From Tubulanus polymorphus (Eukaryota > Nemertea > Palaeonemertea > Tubulaniformes > Tubulanidae), in assembly GCF_964204645.1 (NCBI RefSeq), contig NC_134034.1:5885414-5949413 (forward strand): a stretch of 64,000 nucleotides of DNA, given 5' to 3'. Every line of letters starts with the position of its first letter. Positions within the stretch are counted from its first letter, which is position 1. Of the stretch, positions 1-10,448 are shown piece by piece. Both the position numbers and the translations under genes were made by a program. The notes beneath the pieces were generated by a model. The model was not told the DNA's origin. It saw only the letters and a program-made list of their open reading frames with translations, and made no database searches.

Positions 1-452
1 TAATAGATATAGGATGACAAATGAGTTTCGATTATTTGACCACTTCATTTATAACTAATATTACCACCGGTACACATCCGCTCTTTTTGGCTGGTAATAA
101 TGTTATTTATGGTTCAATGGAAAATGGTTGGATTCAAGATCAACTCATTGATATTGGAAGTTTATTATATCGAATGAATATCGAATATAATATGAATAGG
201 TTTGAGTGAACAATTGTGGTTAGTTGGTGTTGTTATGTTAGCTAACGATATAGTACTGTAGTACAAGTATTTACGATGCCTGACATTAAGGTGTTTGATG
301 AGTGTGGAAAATCTAAAATCTTGAACAATCAGCAATGAAGATAATGCTTAACTAATGCTGTATGAATGCCGATATGCCATCTCTGTTATCTAGAATCTGC
401 GTGGTTTTAAGTATTTAGTACCCGCTTACAAATATATTTAATTTGTTTGCAG

Positions 453-599
453 CCAGCACATGTAAAGAATGCTTTGCTCGGTTCAAGTGTCACGATACCT
501 ATTAAAAATGGACAGCTAGTTACTGGTACATGGCAATCGTTGTGGTTTTGCGAACACAGGCGTTCAAAGCGTGAGTTGTTTCTGCAACAGACTAGTTGA
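453..599 (+). CDS. Last exon of a YjbQ/UPF0047-family gene (partial)
   Basis: A 49-codon open segment follows a good splice acceptor (pyrimidine-rich, TTTGCAG ending at 452) and ends in TGA at 597-599. Its peptide carries the C-terminal signature of UPF0047 (E. coli YjbQ): a PAHVKNALLGSS block, then TIPI, a GQLVTGTWQ block and LWFCEH. In this family the block follows a conserved EGPDDM segment, which would lie in an exon to the left of the window; I do not see it between 1 and 452. Bacterial YjbQ has been described as having weak thiamine-phosphate-synthase activity, and the animal role is unknown. The last 12 residues differ from the usual ending, so the 3' end may be divergent or degraded. 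Family assignment is by motif recognition only. Confidence 0.65.
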   Translation, partial: PAHVKNALLGSSVTIPIKNGQLVTGTWQSLWFCEHRRSKRELFLQQTS

Positions 600-852
600 A
601 AAAAAAAATTTCAAATTTCATACTGGGGAATGAACGCAGCAAGAGAAATGTCACGTTGTCACTGATTGGTTGTTATTGCAAATTTGGTATTCGTTGTTTA
701 GCTTCTCTGAAATCCTATGGTTTCATTCGAAATCTTTCTTGTTTTCTGAAAACAACAAGATGAAGTTAAAAATCTCCTTTGTTAAGTTAAACAAAGTATC
801 TAACGTTTGGCAATGCTCATTCGCTGGAGAAAAAGCGCTAACATTTTTTGTA

Positions 853-856
853 ATTT
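853..856. repeat. ATTT target-site duplication, left copy
   Basis: Four bases abutting the left terminal inverted repeat at 857. The same four bases directly follow the right terminal repeat at 12619-12622. Confidence 0.6.
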
Positions 857-887
857 CGAGGGTTTGGTGCAACATGGTGATAAGTGC
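857..887 (+). repeat. Left terminal inverted repeat of the OTU/DUF7869 transposon
   Basis: 31 bases matching the reverse complement of 12588-12618 at 29 positions. Similarity stops right after base 887. Confidence 0.7.
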
Positions 888-1385
888 TTATTTCACACTT
901 TCGAGAAAAATGAATTTAAAGATTTGATGAAGATTCACAGAGTCCATATACCGGTATGAGATACAATTCCAATTGAATTAAAAATAATACAACACCATCT
1001 TATGAATACTTATACAGAATTTTATTAATATTAATCTACAACTAATTAGTAAAATATTAATTAATGTACTTAACACCTTGTTGCGTACAAACATTTTTTT
1101 ATTGAATTCTCCGCGATATGGTGACAAGTGACAGTTATAACCATGTTGCATGAAACATACAACTTCCTAATTTATGTACAAACGGTTTAAGTGACACTTA
1201 ACACCTTTGGAAATGAACATTTATGACTTCACTAAAATATATAAAAAAGCATTAAAATGATTAACTAACTACAAGTATCTCCACCACAATTCAACGCAAT
1301 TATGTCCTAAATCATATGATTTTTATATGTCAAATATCTTATATCTAAAGTTTCTTTTCACCTGACACCATGTACTGTCAATTCA

Positions 1386-1885
1386 TCAGTCATCGATGTC
1401 ACTGTCTGGGTCATCAGAGACACTACCCGTGGGAAGTTTTGAGAAGTAATCGTGGTACTCCTCAGGAACGATTTCCTTCTCACAAAGCTTAATAAGGTCC
1501 TTTTTCTTTGCGCTAGAAATTGGCAGTTTTACGCTGTAGCCTGGCTGTAAGCAATAGTTCGAAATACTTTTCGCCCTAGTACCAGGTTGCACTTTAATCT
1601 CAATCAGTTTTGGATCGAAATCGTATCCCACGAACAGACTACAAGCCGATTCTCTTCTTACTTGTATCCATTTAATTTGAAGCCAATGAACCTTTTCTTT
1701 TTGTGTGCCAATTTTGGTGTTTCTTATACAGGATTTCACAAAATCTTTGAAGTCAAATACATCCGTGTATTTCATTGGTATGACAATATACGGTCGAACT
1801 TTCCTGGCATATGTGATGACTGTGCTCCATTGAGAAGGAAACACCTCAGTCCTTGCCTTTGCCTTCTCAATAGCCGAATGCATAC
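1386..1885 (-). pseudogene. DUF7869-type protein, C-terminal segment
   Basis: The reading frame runs from the BEL/Pao insertion point (target copy 1881-1885) to a stop at 1386-1388. It continues without a frame change from the segment at 8405-8612 once the retrotransposon and one target copy are removed. At the junction the peptide reads ECDSMHSAIEKAK, a signature of the DUF7869 family, in which a GH..M(E)xDSMHS..E block precedes the C-terminal third. The remainder has the usual ending: a FKDF block, a VHWLQIKWIQV block, an LIKLCEKEIVPEEYHDYF block, and a short acidic tail. The segment is itself undamaged; the gene is broken by insertions and by defects upstream. Confidence 0.75.
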
Positions 1886-2308
1886 TGTTCTAAATCGACG
1901 AAACGAATCCTCGAAAATCTATTGAACACGAAAGCACAGCTACATTTCAAACTCAGCGTGTTTATTTTAGCAACTAACGATGCTGCACTATGCCATATAA
2001 TGCCGGTTTGCTACAAATATGAAAATATATATATAAGTAATCAATTCAATTTATGCAAAGAAAACTAACCCACAGCAAATCTAAAAATTCGTTACTTACA
2101 ATTACTGTAGCTCCTCGAGCAAGTTTCTACGAAAATGACCAATGCTCAACTGTGAGATATTCAATATATACTGTATATATAATGTACTAGACTTAGTAAC
2201 AACAAAGCATGGAGAGGTTCAATGAAGGGTTACAAATCCTACAGTACTAAAGCTAAACTCGACTACAATAAAATTCTATAGCAGCAAACCGGACTTCAAT
2301 TTACAACA
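1886..2308 (-). repeat. BEL/Pao 3' LTR
   Basis: 423 bp, matching 7982-8404 base for base on visual comparison. It starts TGTTCTAAATC and ends TTTACAACA on the plus strand. A purine-rich stretch just outside it (2309-2325 read on the minus strand) is a candidate polypurine tract. Confidence 0.95.
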
Positions 2309-2459
2309 CAGCACCTCCTAAACATCCGTATCAGACGGTGTTTGAAAATATAACGATATCATATTACAAAGATTACATGATTACTTCAAATACATATTAT
2401 TGTCGTATCAAATATAAGTAATTATCTCGCACATACAAATACAAATTTAATCAAGATAA

Positions 2460-3914
2460 TTATACAATACTCTCTTCCAATACGCAAAGCTTAACTACTG
2501 GTCGAACATATTCTGACGAAGAGGTTTTTACTTTTACCGAACGAATTCGTCCATCATTAGGACTAGGATAAACTTCAATAATACGACCCAATGGCCATTG
2601 ACCACGAGGAATGTCTTTGTCTTTGATTAACACTAAGTCACCTAATTTGACATTTTCTGTATTTTCTAGCCACTTGCTTCTCATGGTTAAGGGTGGCAAA
2701 TACTCTTTCAGCCAGCGACGCCAAAAGTGGTCTGCCAGAACCTGGGACTGACGCCATCTTTTTCTACTGTTGATTTCACGCTCATGAAATACTCCAAGGG
2801 CCACGACAGAACTAGCACCCCCGTGTAAAAAGTGGTTTGGTGTAATGGGTGTAAAATCTGCAGGATCCACGCTATTATAAGTTAAAGGTCGACTATTAAC
2901 AGATGCTTCCACCTCTATAAGCGTTGTTCGCAGCACGTTTTCAGGAAATGATTGTCCTTTAAGGACTGATTTGATAGCCGCCTTTACCGTTCGAACCAAT
3001 CTCTCCCAAACCCCACCAAAATGGGGGGCACAGGGACTATTAAAGGTCCATTTAATACCCTTTTCATGACAAAAATTAGAAATACGAGATTGATTTAATT
3101 GTGTTAAACATTCTCTTAACTCTCTCTCAGCTCCAACAAAGTTGGAACCATTGTCACTATAAATATGACTCGGCTGACCACGTCGCCCAATGAAATTCCT
3201 CAGAATTAGTAAAAATGTGTCAGTTTCCATTGAGTCAGCTACTTCCAAATGTACTGCACGAGTTACTAAACACGTGAATAAGCAAACCCATACTTTGATT
3301 GTAGAACGCCCTCTTTTGATGAATAAAGGGCCAAAATAGTCTACCCCACTAAATTGAAAGGGTCTGCAATGACTAGTAATTCTATGTGCGGGTAAATCCG
3401 ACATAAAAGGAACTCTAGGCTTAGCTAATCGACGACGACAACTGAAGCACCGCGAAATCGCACGCTTTGCGACAGATCTAGCTTTAATTGGCCAGTACTT
3501 TTGACGAACTAATGAAATCAAGTGCTCTGGACCAGCATGGAAATGAATAAGGTGTTCTTTTCGTACAAGAAGCTCCGTGATATGATGAGAGAAAGGGAGA
3601 AGCAACTGATGGCGCGCCTCTACGGAAACATTTGGAGCATTGTGAATCCTTCCACCTACTCTGATACAGGAGCCATCAAAAACTGGATCAAGACAGCGCA
3701 AAGAACTATGATCCTTTAACTTCCCCTTTTTAAGGAAAGAGAACTCCTCTGGGAATGAGTCACGTTGGGCTTGAGAAACTAAGCATGTTTCCGCAAAATC
3801 AAAATCTTCCACTGTCAAAGTTTTTGCTTTTACAGCTGTATATCCCAAACGTGGAACGTGTAATTCCTGATAGCCCTTAAAATCCAAGCTGTTCTGCGTA
3901 ACAAAGGGTTCCAA
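2460..3914 (-). pseudogene. BEL/Pao integrase region
   Basis: This frame of about 484 residues holds the integrase. A zinc-binding HHCC module appears around residues 120-160 (HFHAGPEH, then CFSCRRR). It is followed by the catalytic core with a GVDYFGPL block (first Asp), a YSDNGSNFVGA block (second Asp) and downstream acidic residues, and then a C-terminal LGDLVLIKD block typical of BEL/Pao. It is shifted relative to the RNase H frame at 3830-5053. The stop at 2460 lies about 150 bp from the 3' LTR. Confidence 0.9.
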
Positions 3915-5053
3915 CGAGAATAATCCTCCGGCTGTACAAGACCCGTTAAGTCAATGACTGGCTCAGCCTGAGGAAATGCTAAGACTTTATTCACTAGCTT
4001 AGTTTTCTTGAGATTTTCATCTATATCTGAAATGATACCTAGATCAGGCTGAGACGGCCATTGCTTTTCAGGAACACGGAGAAATTCTGGACCTGCAAAC
4101 CAACGATGCGAAAAAGTCAGATCAGAAGCTAAAAGCCCCCTTGAGCAATCGTCAGCAGGATTCGACTCGGATGCAATATACATCCACTGATTAACCGATG
4201 ATATTTCACGAATTTCCCCCACTCTATTGGCTACAAAAATCTTGAATCTTTTTTTTTCATTACGAATATATCGTAAAACAGTTTGTGAGTCAGTCCAATA
4301 AGAGACTTCAATGTCACAAATTTCTGACAGTTCTCGCTTCAAAACCTCACCCAAACGAACCGACATAACTGCACCTTGCAGCTCCAATTTCGGCATGGTT
4401 AAAGGATGTTTTGTAGGAGCTAAGTGAGTTTTTGAAGCGAGAAAGGTAGTTTGAAATGAACTATCAATCAAATAACGCAAATATGCTACACTACCAAATG
4501 CCCTCTCGGACGCGTCACTAAACAAATGCAACTGTACATTACTAACAGAAGGAGAAAACAACTCATGGTGACGAGGAATTTTCAGCTCATGCAACAACTT
4601 CAACTCATTTTGCCATTCATCCCAGGTTACCAATAAGTCCCCAGAAATATCTTCATCCCATTCGAACCCAGACCGCCATATATCTTGAATCAAACACTTG
4701 GCCCTAAGTATGAATGGTGATAGGAAACCTAATGGATCAAAAATGGATGAGACAGCGCTTATGATACCTCGTTTAGTAAGTTTAACATCTTTGATAACAG
4801 GTTTAAATACAAAGGAATCATTCTGAGCGTTCCATTTCACACCTAAAGTCCGTTCTACTGATAAGTCACCTAAGTCTAGGTCTAACGAAGGGTTAGCAAG
4901 TTCTTCAGGGTGAATTTGGGATAGGACCCATTTACTTGATGACATCCACTTTGTGAGATGGAAACCTCCTTTAGCAAGAATATCTTTTACCTCATAAGCT
5001 AATTGCAACGCTTTGCTATCACCAGGAAAATCATCCACATAGAAATTTCGCAA
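3830..5053 (-). pseudogene. BEL/Pao reverse transcriptase (YVDD) and RNase H region
   Basis: The frame opens at the RT active site (FYVDDF near 5035). It passes through the RT connection (FDPLGFLSPF block), a LFSDASERAFGSVAY block of RNase H, and an EVSYWTDSQTVL block, and ends in the linker before integrase. The upstream RT half lies in another frame (4999-5400), so at least one single-base shift falls between 4999 and 5053. Motif order and spacing fit BEL/Pao. Confidence 0.9.
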
Positions 5054-5400
5054 GAATTTACAGCGATGCTACTAAAACAATCAATGTTATCACGAGCTGA
5101 TCTTTTTAGAGCGTAATTCGCACAACAAGGCGAGTCTCGAGCACCGAAAATGTGCACCAACATCTTAAAAACCTCTGGAGAACCATATGAGCCATCTGGC
5201 CGCCAAAGGAATCTCAATGATTCAGATTCGCTTTCAGAGGTTCTCACTTGATGAAACATCGCTTGTATGTCCGCAACAAGCGCTGTTTCAAATAAACGAA
5301 ATCTTTGTAAGACACCAAACAAACTATTTAACAGATCAGGGCCTGTCATTAGTAAGTTGTTTAACGAAGAACCCCTGAACTGCGAAGCTGCATCAAACAC
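4999..5400 (-). pseudogene. BEL/Pao reverse transcriptase, N-terminal half
   Basis: It contains FDAASQFRGSSLN, the hallmark start of the BEL/Pao RT, then LVADIQAMFHQV and a LRFLWR block. It is frame-shifted at both ends relative to neighbouring pol segments. Confidence 0.9.
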
Positions 5401-7078
5401 TACCCGAACAAGCCGGGTAAATTTTTTCGAGTTTCGGTGCTCGAGACTCGCAATGGTGAGGAAGATACCAAGTTCTAGGTGTCGAAATAATTTCTTCCTC
5501 AGGAGTCAACTTTCGAGCATACCAGGCGGAAATATAGCCATTAAGTGTATCACAATAGCCATTTTTAATTACAGAATCTTTACACAGGCGGTTTGTTAGC
5601 AAGTCAAATCTTCTCTTAGCTAATGGAAAGTTATTTGGTAAAACACTATTTTCATCTCTCCATAGCATACCTACTTGATAATGATCACCCACAAGTTGGG
5701 TTGTTTCTTCAAGAATTTTAAGAGCTCTTTGATCTTCAACCGATCCAATCTTATCAGGGTAAGTTACACCAAAGGATTCTGTTGACCAAAAGTTCTCAAT
5801 TTGTCGTGAGAGTGAATTTTCATCAACAAGAGAGCATTCCGAAACAATTGAATGGACGTGAACATCGCACAAGTCATTTGACATGTTCCCAAACAAACAC
5901 CACCCTAATCTAGTCCGAATAGCTAAGGGCTGATTTGATGTCCCTTCCCTTACCTCTAATTGTATATGTGCCCTAGGTACATTTGCACCCAAAAGTACTT
6001 TAACCTGACGTGGGAATGTATCAGGAAATCGCAGACCCTCTAAATGTTTCAACTTATGAGGAGAAAATTCATTATATTTCTGAAGTGGACAACTGATATT
6101 ACCAGATGTAGTCCATGCTTGGGACACATGAATGATTTCTGACAAAGGATCATTGCTTCGAACGGTAAAGGAAACACGGCGAGATAACTGTGCATCTCTT
6201 GAGTGAAGTGTGTTGATAGTCAATACTTGTTTTTTACCAGACAACCCTAAATCAATAGCCAGATCTTCACGGATTAATGTCACGTCACTCCCAGAATCCA
6301 GCAGACCATACGTCGATATACGTCTTCCGTTAGCACCCTGAACCACAATCGGCAAAACCTGAAAATACACGTCAGAACAATTACTATCGAGACCAAGAAC
6401 TATATTGCGTTCTATTGCGCTAGGTGCTACACCTTGACTACTACTGGCTTGCGATTCACTATTACAAGTGTCTAGATTCTGAGTTTGATTCCTTTGTTCA
6501 ATATCATTAATTTTGATTTTACGTTTAACATGAAGCAGTGTATGATGTCTCTTGCCACACCCTGGTTCTTTACAGCAAGAAAGAGATTTGCAAGTCGCAA
6601 TGAAATGACCAGGTGACAAACAATTAATACACAAACGTAATCTCTTGACTAGAGCAAATCTTTCATCTACCGATTTATCAATGAAATCTCCACAATTACT
6701 CACAGAATGACTACCTGAACAAATAACACATTCAAATATTTTCCCACCTGACACGCAACTGCTAGACATCTGTTTCGTGGAATTATTCACATTGATTTTC
6801 CGTGATCCTAAAGCATTACTAGAAAAATTATTACGTTTCAATTTCAACCTATTTTGTTGTAATGAAAATGGACCGAAGTCAGCGTCAACACAATCTTTGA
6901 GCCAACTTTCTAGATCAAACAATGTAGGATCTCGTTGTCGAGATATACGTCTAACGAATTCGTTCCATTTTGAACGCTTGTCAATCGGGATACGTTTTAC
7001 AACTTTCTGTAATAAATCACTACTGCCAATTTCAGAAAGATAATTCATTTGTTTTAGAGTAATTAAGCAATCTCTCAC
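5393..7078 (-). pseudogene. BEL/Pao gag C-terminus, zinc knuckles and aspartic protease
   Basis: A 561-codon frame. Around residues 117-190 are Cys/His knuckle-like clusters (CVICSGSHSVSNC; LCINCLSPGHFIATC; a following Cys/His-rich HHTLLH block). The retropepsin active site LLDSGSDVTLI is near residue 261 (about 6287-6298). The frame ends just before the RT, where the family would continue through TWYLPHH into the RT; a shift near 5400 breaks it. Confidence 0.9.
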
Positions 7079-7952
7079 ACTAATGTAAAAGGAACGTAAT
7101 GATATTGAATCATATGAATTTGTGGGTGGACCGTTCGTAATTGATTCAATATAAGCCTAGCTACGTGTACTCTGTGTCCAAACACAAACTTTAGCTCCTT
7201 AAGGGAGCGTGCATAATTACAACCACTAAACCCAAGACCTTGAATGAGCTCTCTGGCCTCACCTTTCACATGCGACTGCAGAAGGTCTTGACGTCTGGAA
7301 TCTTTGATCCCGGGACGATTATGTACTTGCACATAAAACTGCTCAATGAACCTTGGCCATACAAGTGGTGAACCGTCGAACATCGGGAGACCAACTTTCG
7401 GTAAATCTCTATCAATCTCCATCTTGATAACGGCTTCTTCCAGGGAGGTTGAAGTGAGGTTGATGATTCCACATTTACTATAGTTTCGACTCCTTCGACC
7501 AAATCATCGATCCACGCATCAATGGTCCTAAGCGACGAGTTGTTTACAGCATTCGTCACGACATTCTCTGAAAGATCCTCTGCAACTGGATGCGACACGG
7601 AAGATGTAGACGACGCTTGGAAAATGGGTGCATTCGGATCAAGAGACGAGTCTCTTTTAGCAAAATTGTCTAACCTTTCTAAAGCAACCATAGCTTTATC
7701 GAAATAACACTCCATCCAACGCCCAGCGGTTTCGATTTCTTCTTCATTCTCGAGTACAGACATGAACTTGTCGTGAGCAGTTTGCAGATTTTGCAAACAT
7801 CCAGTGATACGTTGCTTTGCCGGTTCAACAGCCGCCGATATGCGAACTGAATCCGCAGCATCAATAGCACGAGTAAGCCAACCAGCGAGACTTGTACGAG
7901 TGGCTTTCAACGACTTACTTTTACTAGTATTTGAATCTTCGTTATCGGTCAT
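7075..7952 (-). pseudogene. BEL/Pao gag (DUF1759-type)
   Basis: The ATG at 7950-7952 lies 30 bp inside the 5' LTR. The first frame (7952-7266) holds the coiled N-terminal part. The frame at 7422-7075 holds the DUF1759 core (LPMFDGSPLVWPRFIEQF, then a Y.RSL..L...FG block). Two frame changes are needed to read through to the protease frame, one near 7430 and one near 7130. Confidence 0.85.
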
Positions 7953-7981
7953 GATGAGCTTTCGAGTAATTCAAACTATAA

Positions 7982-8404
7982 TGTTCTAAATCGACGAAAC
8001 GAATCCTCGAAAATCTATTGAACACGAAAGCACAGCTACATTTCAAACTCAGCGTGTTTATTTTAGCAACTAACGATGCTGCACTATGCCATATAATGCC
8101 GGTTTGCTACAAATATGAAAATATATATATAAGTAATCAATTCAATTTATGCAAAGAAAACTAACCCACAGCAAATCTAAAAATTCGTTACTTACAATTA
8201 CTGTAGCTCCTCGAGCAAGTTTCTACGAAAATGACCAATGCTCAACTGTGAGATATTCAATATATACTGTATATATAATGTACTAGACTTAGTAACAACA
8301 AAGCATGGAGAGGTTCAATGAAGGGTTACAAATCCTACAGTACTAAAGCTAAACTCGACTACAATAAAATTCTATAGCAGCAAACCGGACTTCAATTTAC
8401 AACA
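7982..8404 (-). repeat. BEL/Pao 5' LTR
   Basis: Identical in length (423 bp) and, by eye, in sequence to 1886-2308. It is followed outward by CATAC (8405-8409), the second copy of the target site. Confidence 0.95.
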
Positions 8405-8612
8405 CATACTGTCGCATTCCATCTGACTGTGCCCTGATTCTAGAAATTTCTGATTTATTGTCTGAAGTTGTGGATTTTCTCTGAGTGCCAACAGTTAAGA
8501 GCAGGCTACGAATTGGTTCCAGTTTGGACCACCACATGTGTCAGAGTAGTACGTGATTATATCAACCATTCTGTTTGATTGGCATACTGAAGCTGTATTA
8601 CGAAGTAAACAT
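8405..8612 (-). pseudogene. DUF7869-type protein, middle segment
   Basis: This stretch between the two insertions reads in one frame that matches both flanking segments. It contains YYSDTCGGPNWNQF, the best known block of the family (usually YSDTCGGQNRNQ), and FLESGHSQMECDSMH at the BEL/Pao junction. One in-frame TAA (8497-8499) interrupts it after VACS, where relatives continue into an LL.A block. The right end is the foldback element's target copy (8605-8612). Confidence 0.75.
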
Positions 8613-9336
8613 CACAGGGGCTTGTAAACTGGCTTGGATTTTACTTCCGGGTTGTTGATAATCTCGCGAGAATGGCGCTAAATTTAAACTGCAAATAAAT
8701 TCAAAATATCACAGAAATACCTCGTGTTGATGTTGTTTATTTATCCACTATAGAGTTTTGATAAACAATTGGCTGTTAAGGATCAGTATCAGCGGGCGCG
8801 ACACCTTACTATATTAAAATAACAAGGGATGAAACGGCTTCGCTTTTGCCTGTGACCGTATTGATGCGGCGGAAACCACTGCGCATGCGCGGCAACTTTC
8901 CGAAAGGTTAAGATCAGTTCAAGTTCAATTGATTCTTCTCAAAAACCTATGTCAAGCCAAGGCAATCACACTTCTAAGGAAATTATCAATTTTTGAATTG
9001 ATGTAGAAAAACTATAATGTGTAGTTTGATTGACAGCTCACAAGCGCTCGGAAGTTGCTGCGCATGCGCAGTGGTTTCCGCCGCATCAATACGGTCACAG
9101 GCAAAAGCGAAGCCGTTTCATCCCTTGTTATTTTAATATAGTAAGGTGTCGCGCCCGCTGATACTGATCCTTAACAGCCAATTGTTTATCAAAACTCTAT
9201 AGTGGATAAATAAACAACATCAACACGAGGTATTTCTGTGATATTTTGAATTTATTTGCAGTTTAAATTTAGCGCCATTCTCGCGAGATTATCAACAACC
9301 CGGAAGTAAAATCCAAGCCAGTTTACAAGCCCCTGT
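8613..9336. mobile_element. hAT-like foldback MITE in the DUF7869 gene
   Basis: 724-bp element with very long inverted arms. About 275 bp on each side (from 8614 inward and from 9336 inward) are near-perfect reverse complements, starting ACAGGGGCTTGTAAACTGG. About 170 bp of unique sequence lies between them. GTAAACAT flanks it on both sides (8605-8612 and 9337-9344). The left arm has one extra outer C, so the duplication can be read as 8 bp with that mismatch or as 7 bp (TAAACAT). CAGGGG ends with an 8-bp duplication are typical of hAT elements. It has no coding capacity. A diverged piece of the same arm is visible at about 22918-22956. Confidence 0.8.
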
Positions 9337-9344
9337 GTAAACAT

Positions 9345-10448
9345 GTGGCGATTTCATTTGAACCCCTTTTGCCTTGGGTTTCATCCCATAAATGACATAT
9401 GCCTTGGCCATCTCCAAGAGAATTAACACTCAAGTTATATACACAGTTTTCTCGAGTTGTATAGTTCGCCCACCTTAGAACAGGGTGTAGTCAGTACTGC
9501 TCCTAAATCAAAAGTCGCTGTGTATTCCTGTGTATTCTTCAATATGGCCTTCATCTTATCTTTCTCTTTTTCCAAGCGTGCTTCGATTTTCCTCTCTTGA
9601 TGACTGATAAACTTTTTCTCTGTGGCATCATCCAGGCTTCCTGCTTCAGATTTCATTTCATAAAGATGACAAGTGCTGCATTTGTCCCCCTTGGGCTTAA
9701 AGAAAGAAATGTTGAACTCCTCACAGAAAATCTTCCTGTATTTTGACTCTGTAACGTACGTCTCGCTATTCTTTTTGCAGTACTCAACATATAATTTCCA
9801 CATTCTGCTTATGTTGAGGTCACCGGAGATATACACTTTCTTAGTATCTTTCCTGGTATAGTGCGACTCGACCTTGGGGAACATTTCTATGTGTTTTCTT
9901 ACATTATCGATCATCTTTTCACTAATCTTATTGTGGGGAGGCGTCCTTTTATTTTGGTTTGGGACAACAATCTCATGCTGTTTTCTTTTCATTGCTGTTT
10001 CCACTGGCTTGCTGGAAATATCTATTGTATCAAGGAAAAACTTTTTGCAAACCCTATGACGGGTACTACCATTCATGAGATTATATTGGTTGTAAGCTTT
10101 TCTTTTTCCTTTAGAACGAGCTGGTGTTACACTGTCGACCATTGAAGCAATAAAATCCAGTTGCCTGTCATTCGATCCCAAACTGTAAAAGCAGTCAAAA
10201 ATCTCTCGCCTTACCTCATCAGGAATCTGATTATTGCAATTAAATCGACATTTACTACAGTCAGTATTTTTCACAGATTTCTTTTCAACAATTTTGTTTG
10301 TTCGCGAGATGTATTCTTGACCTGACACTTTCAGTCTCTTATTGACATTTCTTCTCCACAGTTCTGGGTCAGCTTTAGTTTTCCTTGCTCGTTTTGTCTT
10401 TTTTGGAGACTGGTACTTAGCTCTTTTATATGGCGTTAGAATCCTGCA
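9345..10448 (-). pseudogene. DUF7869-type protein, N-terminal segment
   Basis: The frame is open from 10448 to a stop at 9435-9437. The usual start would lie near the ILTPYKRAKYQ block, with GTG 10328 or an upstream start both possible. Recognisable family blocks in order are ELWRRNVNKRLKVSGQEYIS, a Cys cluster (CSKCRFNC), a RREIFDCFYSLGS block, HIEMFPKVESHY, a KGDKCSTCHLYE block, and TATFDLGAVLTTP near the end. After 9435 the family sequence goes on in another frame (LGDGQG..HLWDETQGKRGSNEIA) down to the foldback insertion, so a small indel lies near 9436-9440. Its first 13 nt overlap the end of the OTU frame. Confidence 0.75.

Larger units (their letters stand above)
1886..8404 (-). mobile_element. 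BEL/Pao LTR retrotransposon
   Basis: Complete 6519-bp insertion with 423-bp LTRs (TG...CA ends) and a perfect 5-bp target duplication CATAC at 1881-1885 and 8405-8409. Five bases is the size expected for BEL/Pao. Order on the minus strand is LTR, gag, protease, RT, RNase H, integrase, LTR, which is the family order. The two LTRs look identical by eye and have the same length, which indicates a recent insertion. The coding part is nevertheless split into several frames by apparent single-nucleotide shifts. The element sits inside the DUF7869 gene of the host transposon. Confidence 0.95.

Noticed and set aside
670-927. 85-codon plus-strand frame at the left transposon end
   Set aside because: It crosses the terminal repeat boundary at 857, is Phe/Ser/Lys-rich, and has no recognisable block.
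5187-5599. Plus-strand frames across the BEL/Pao pol
   Set aside because: Antisense shadows of the RT and protease coding sequence.
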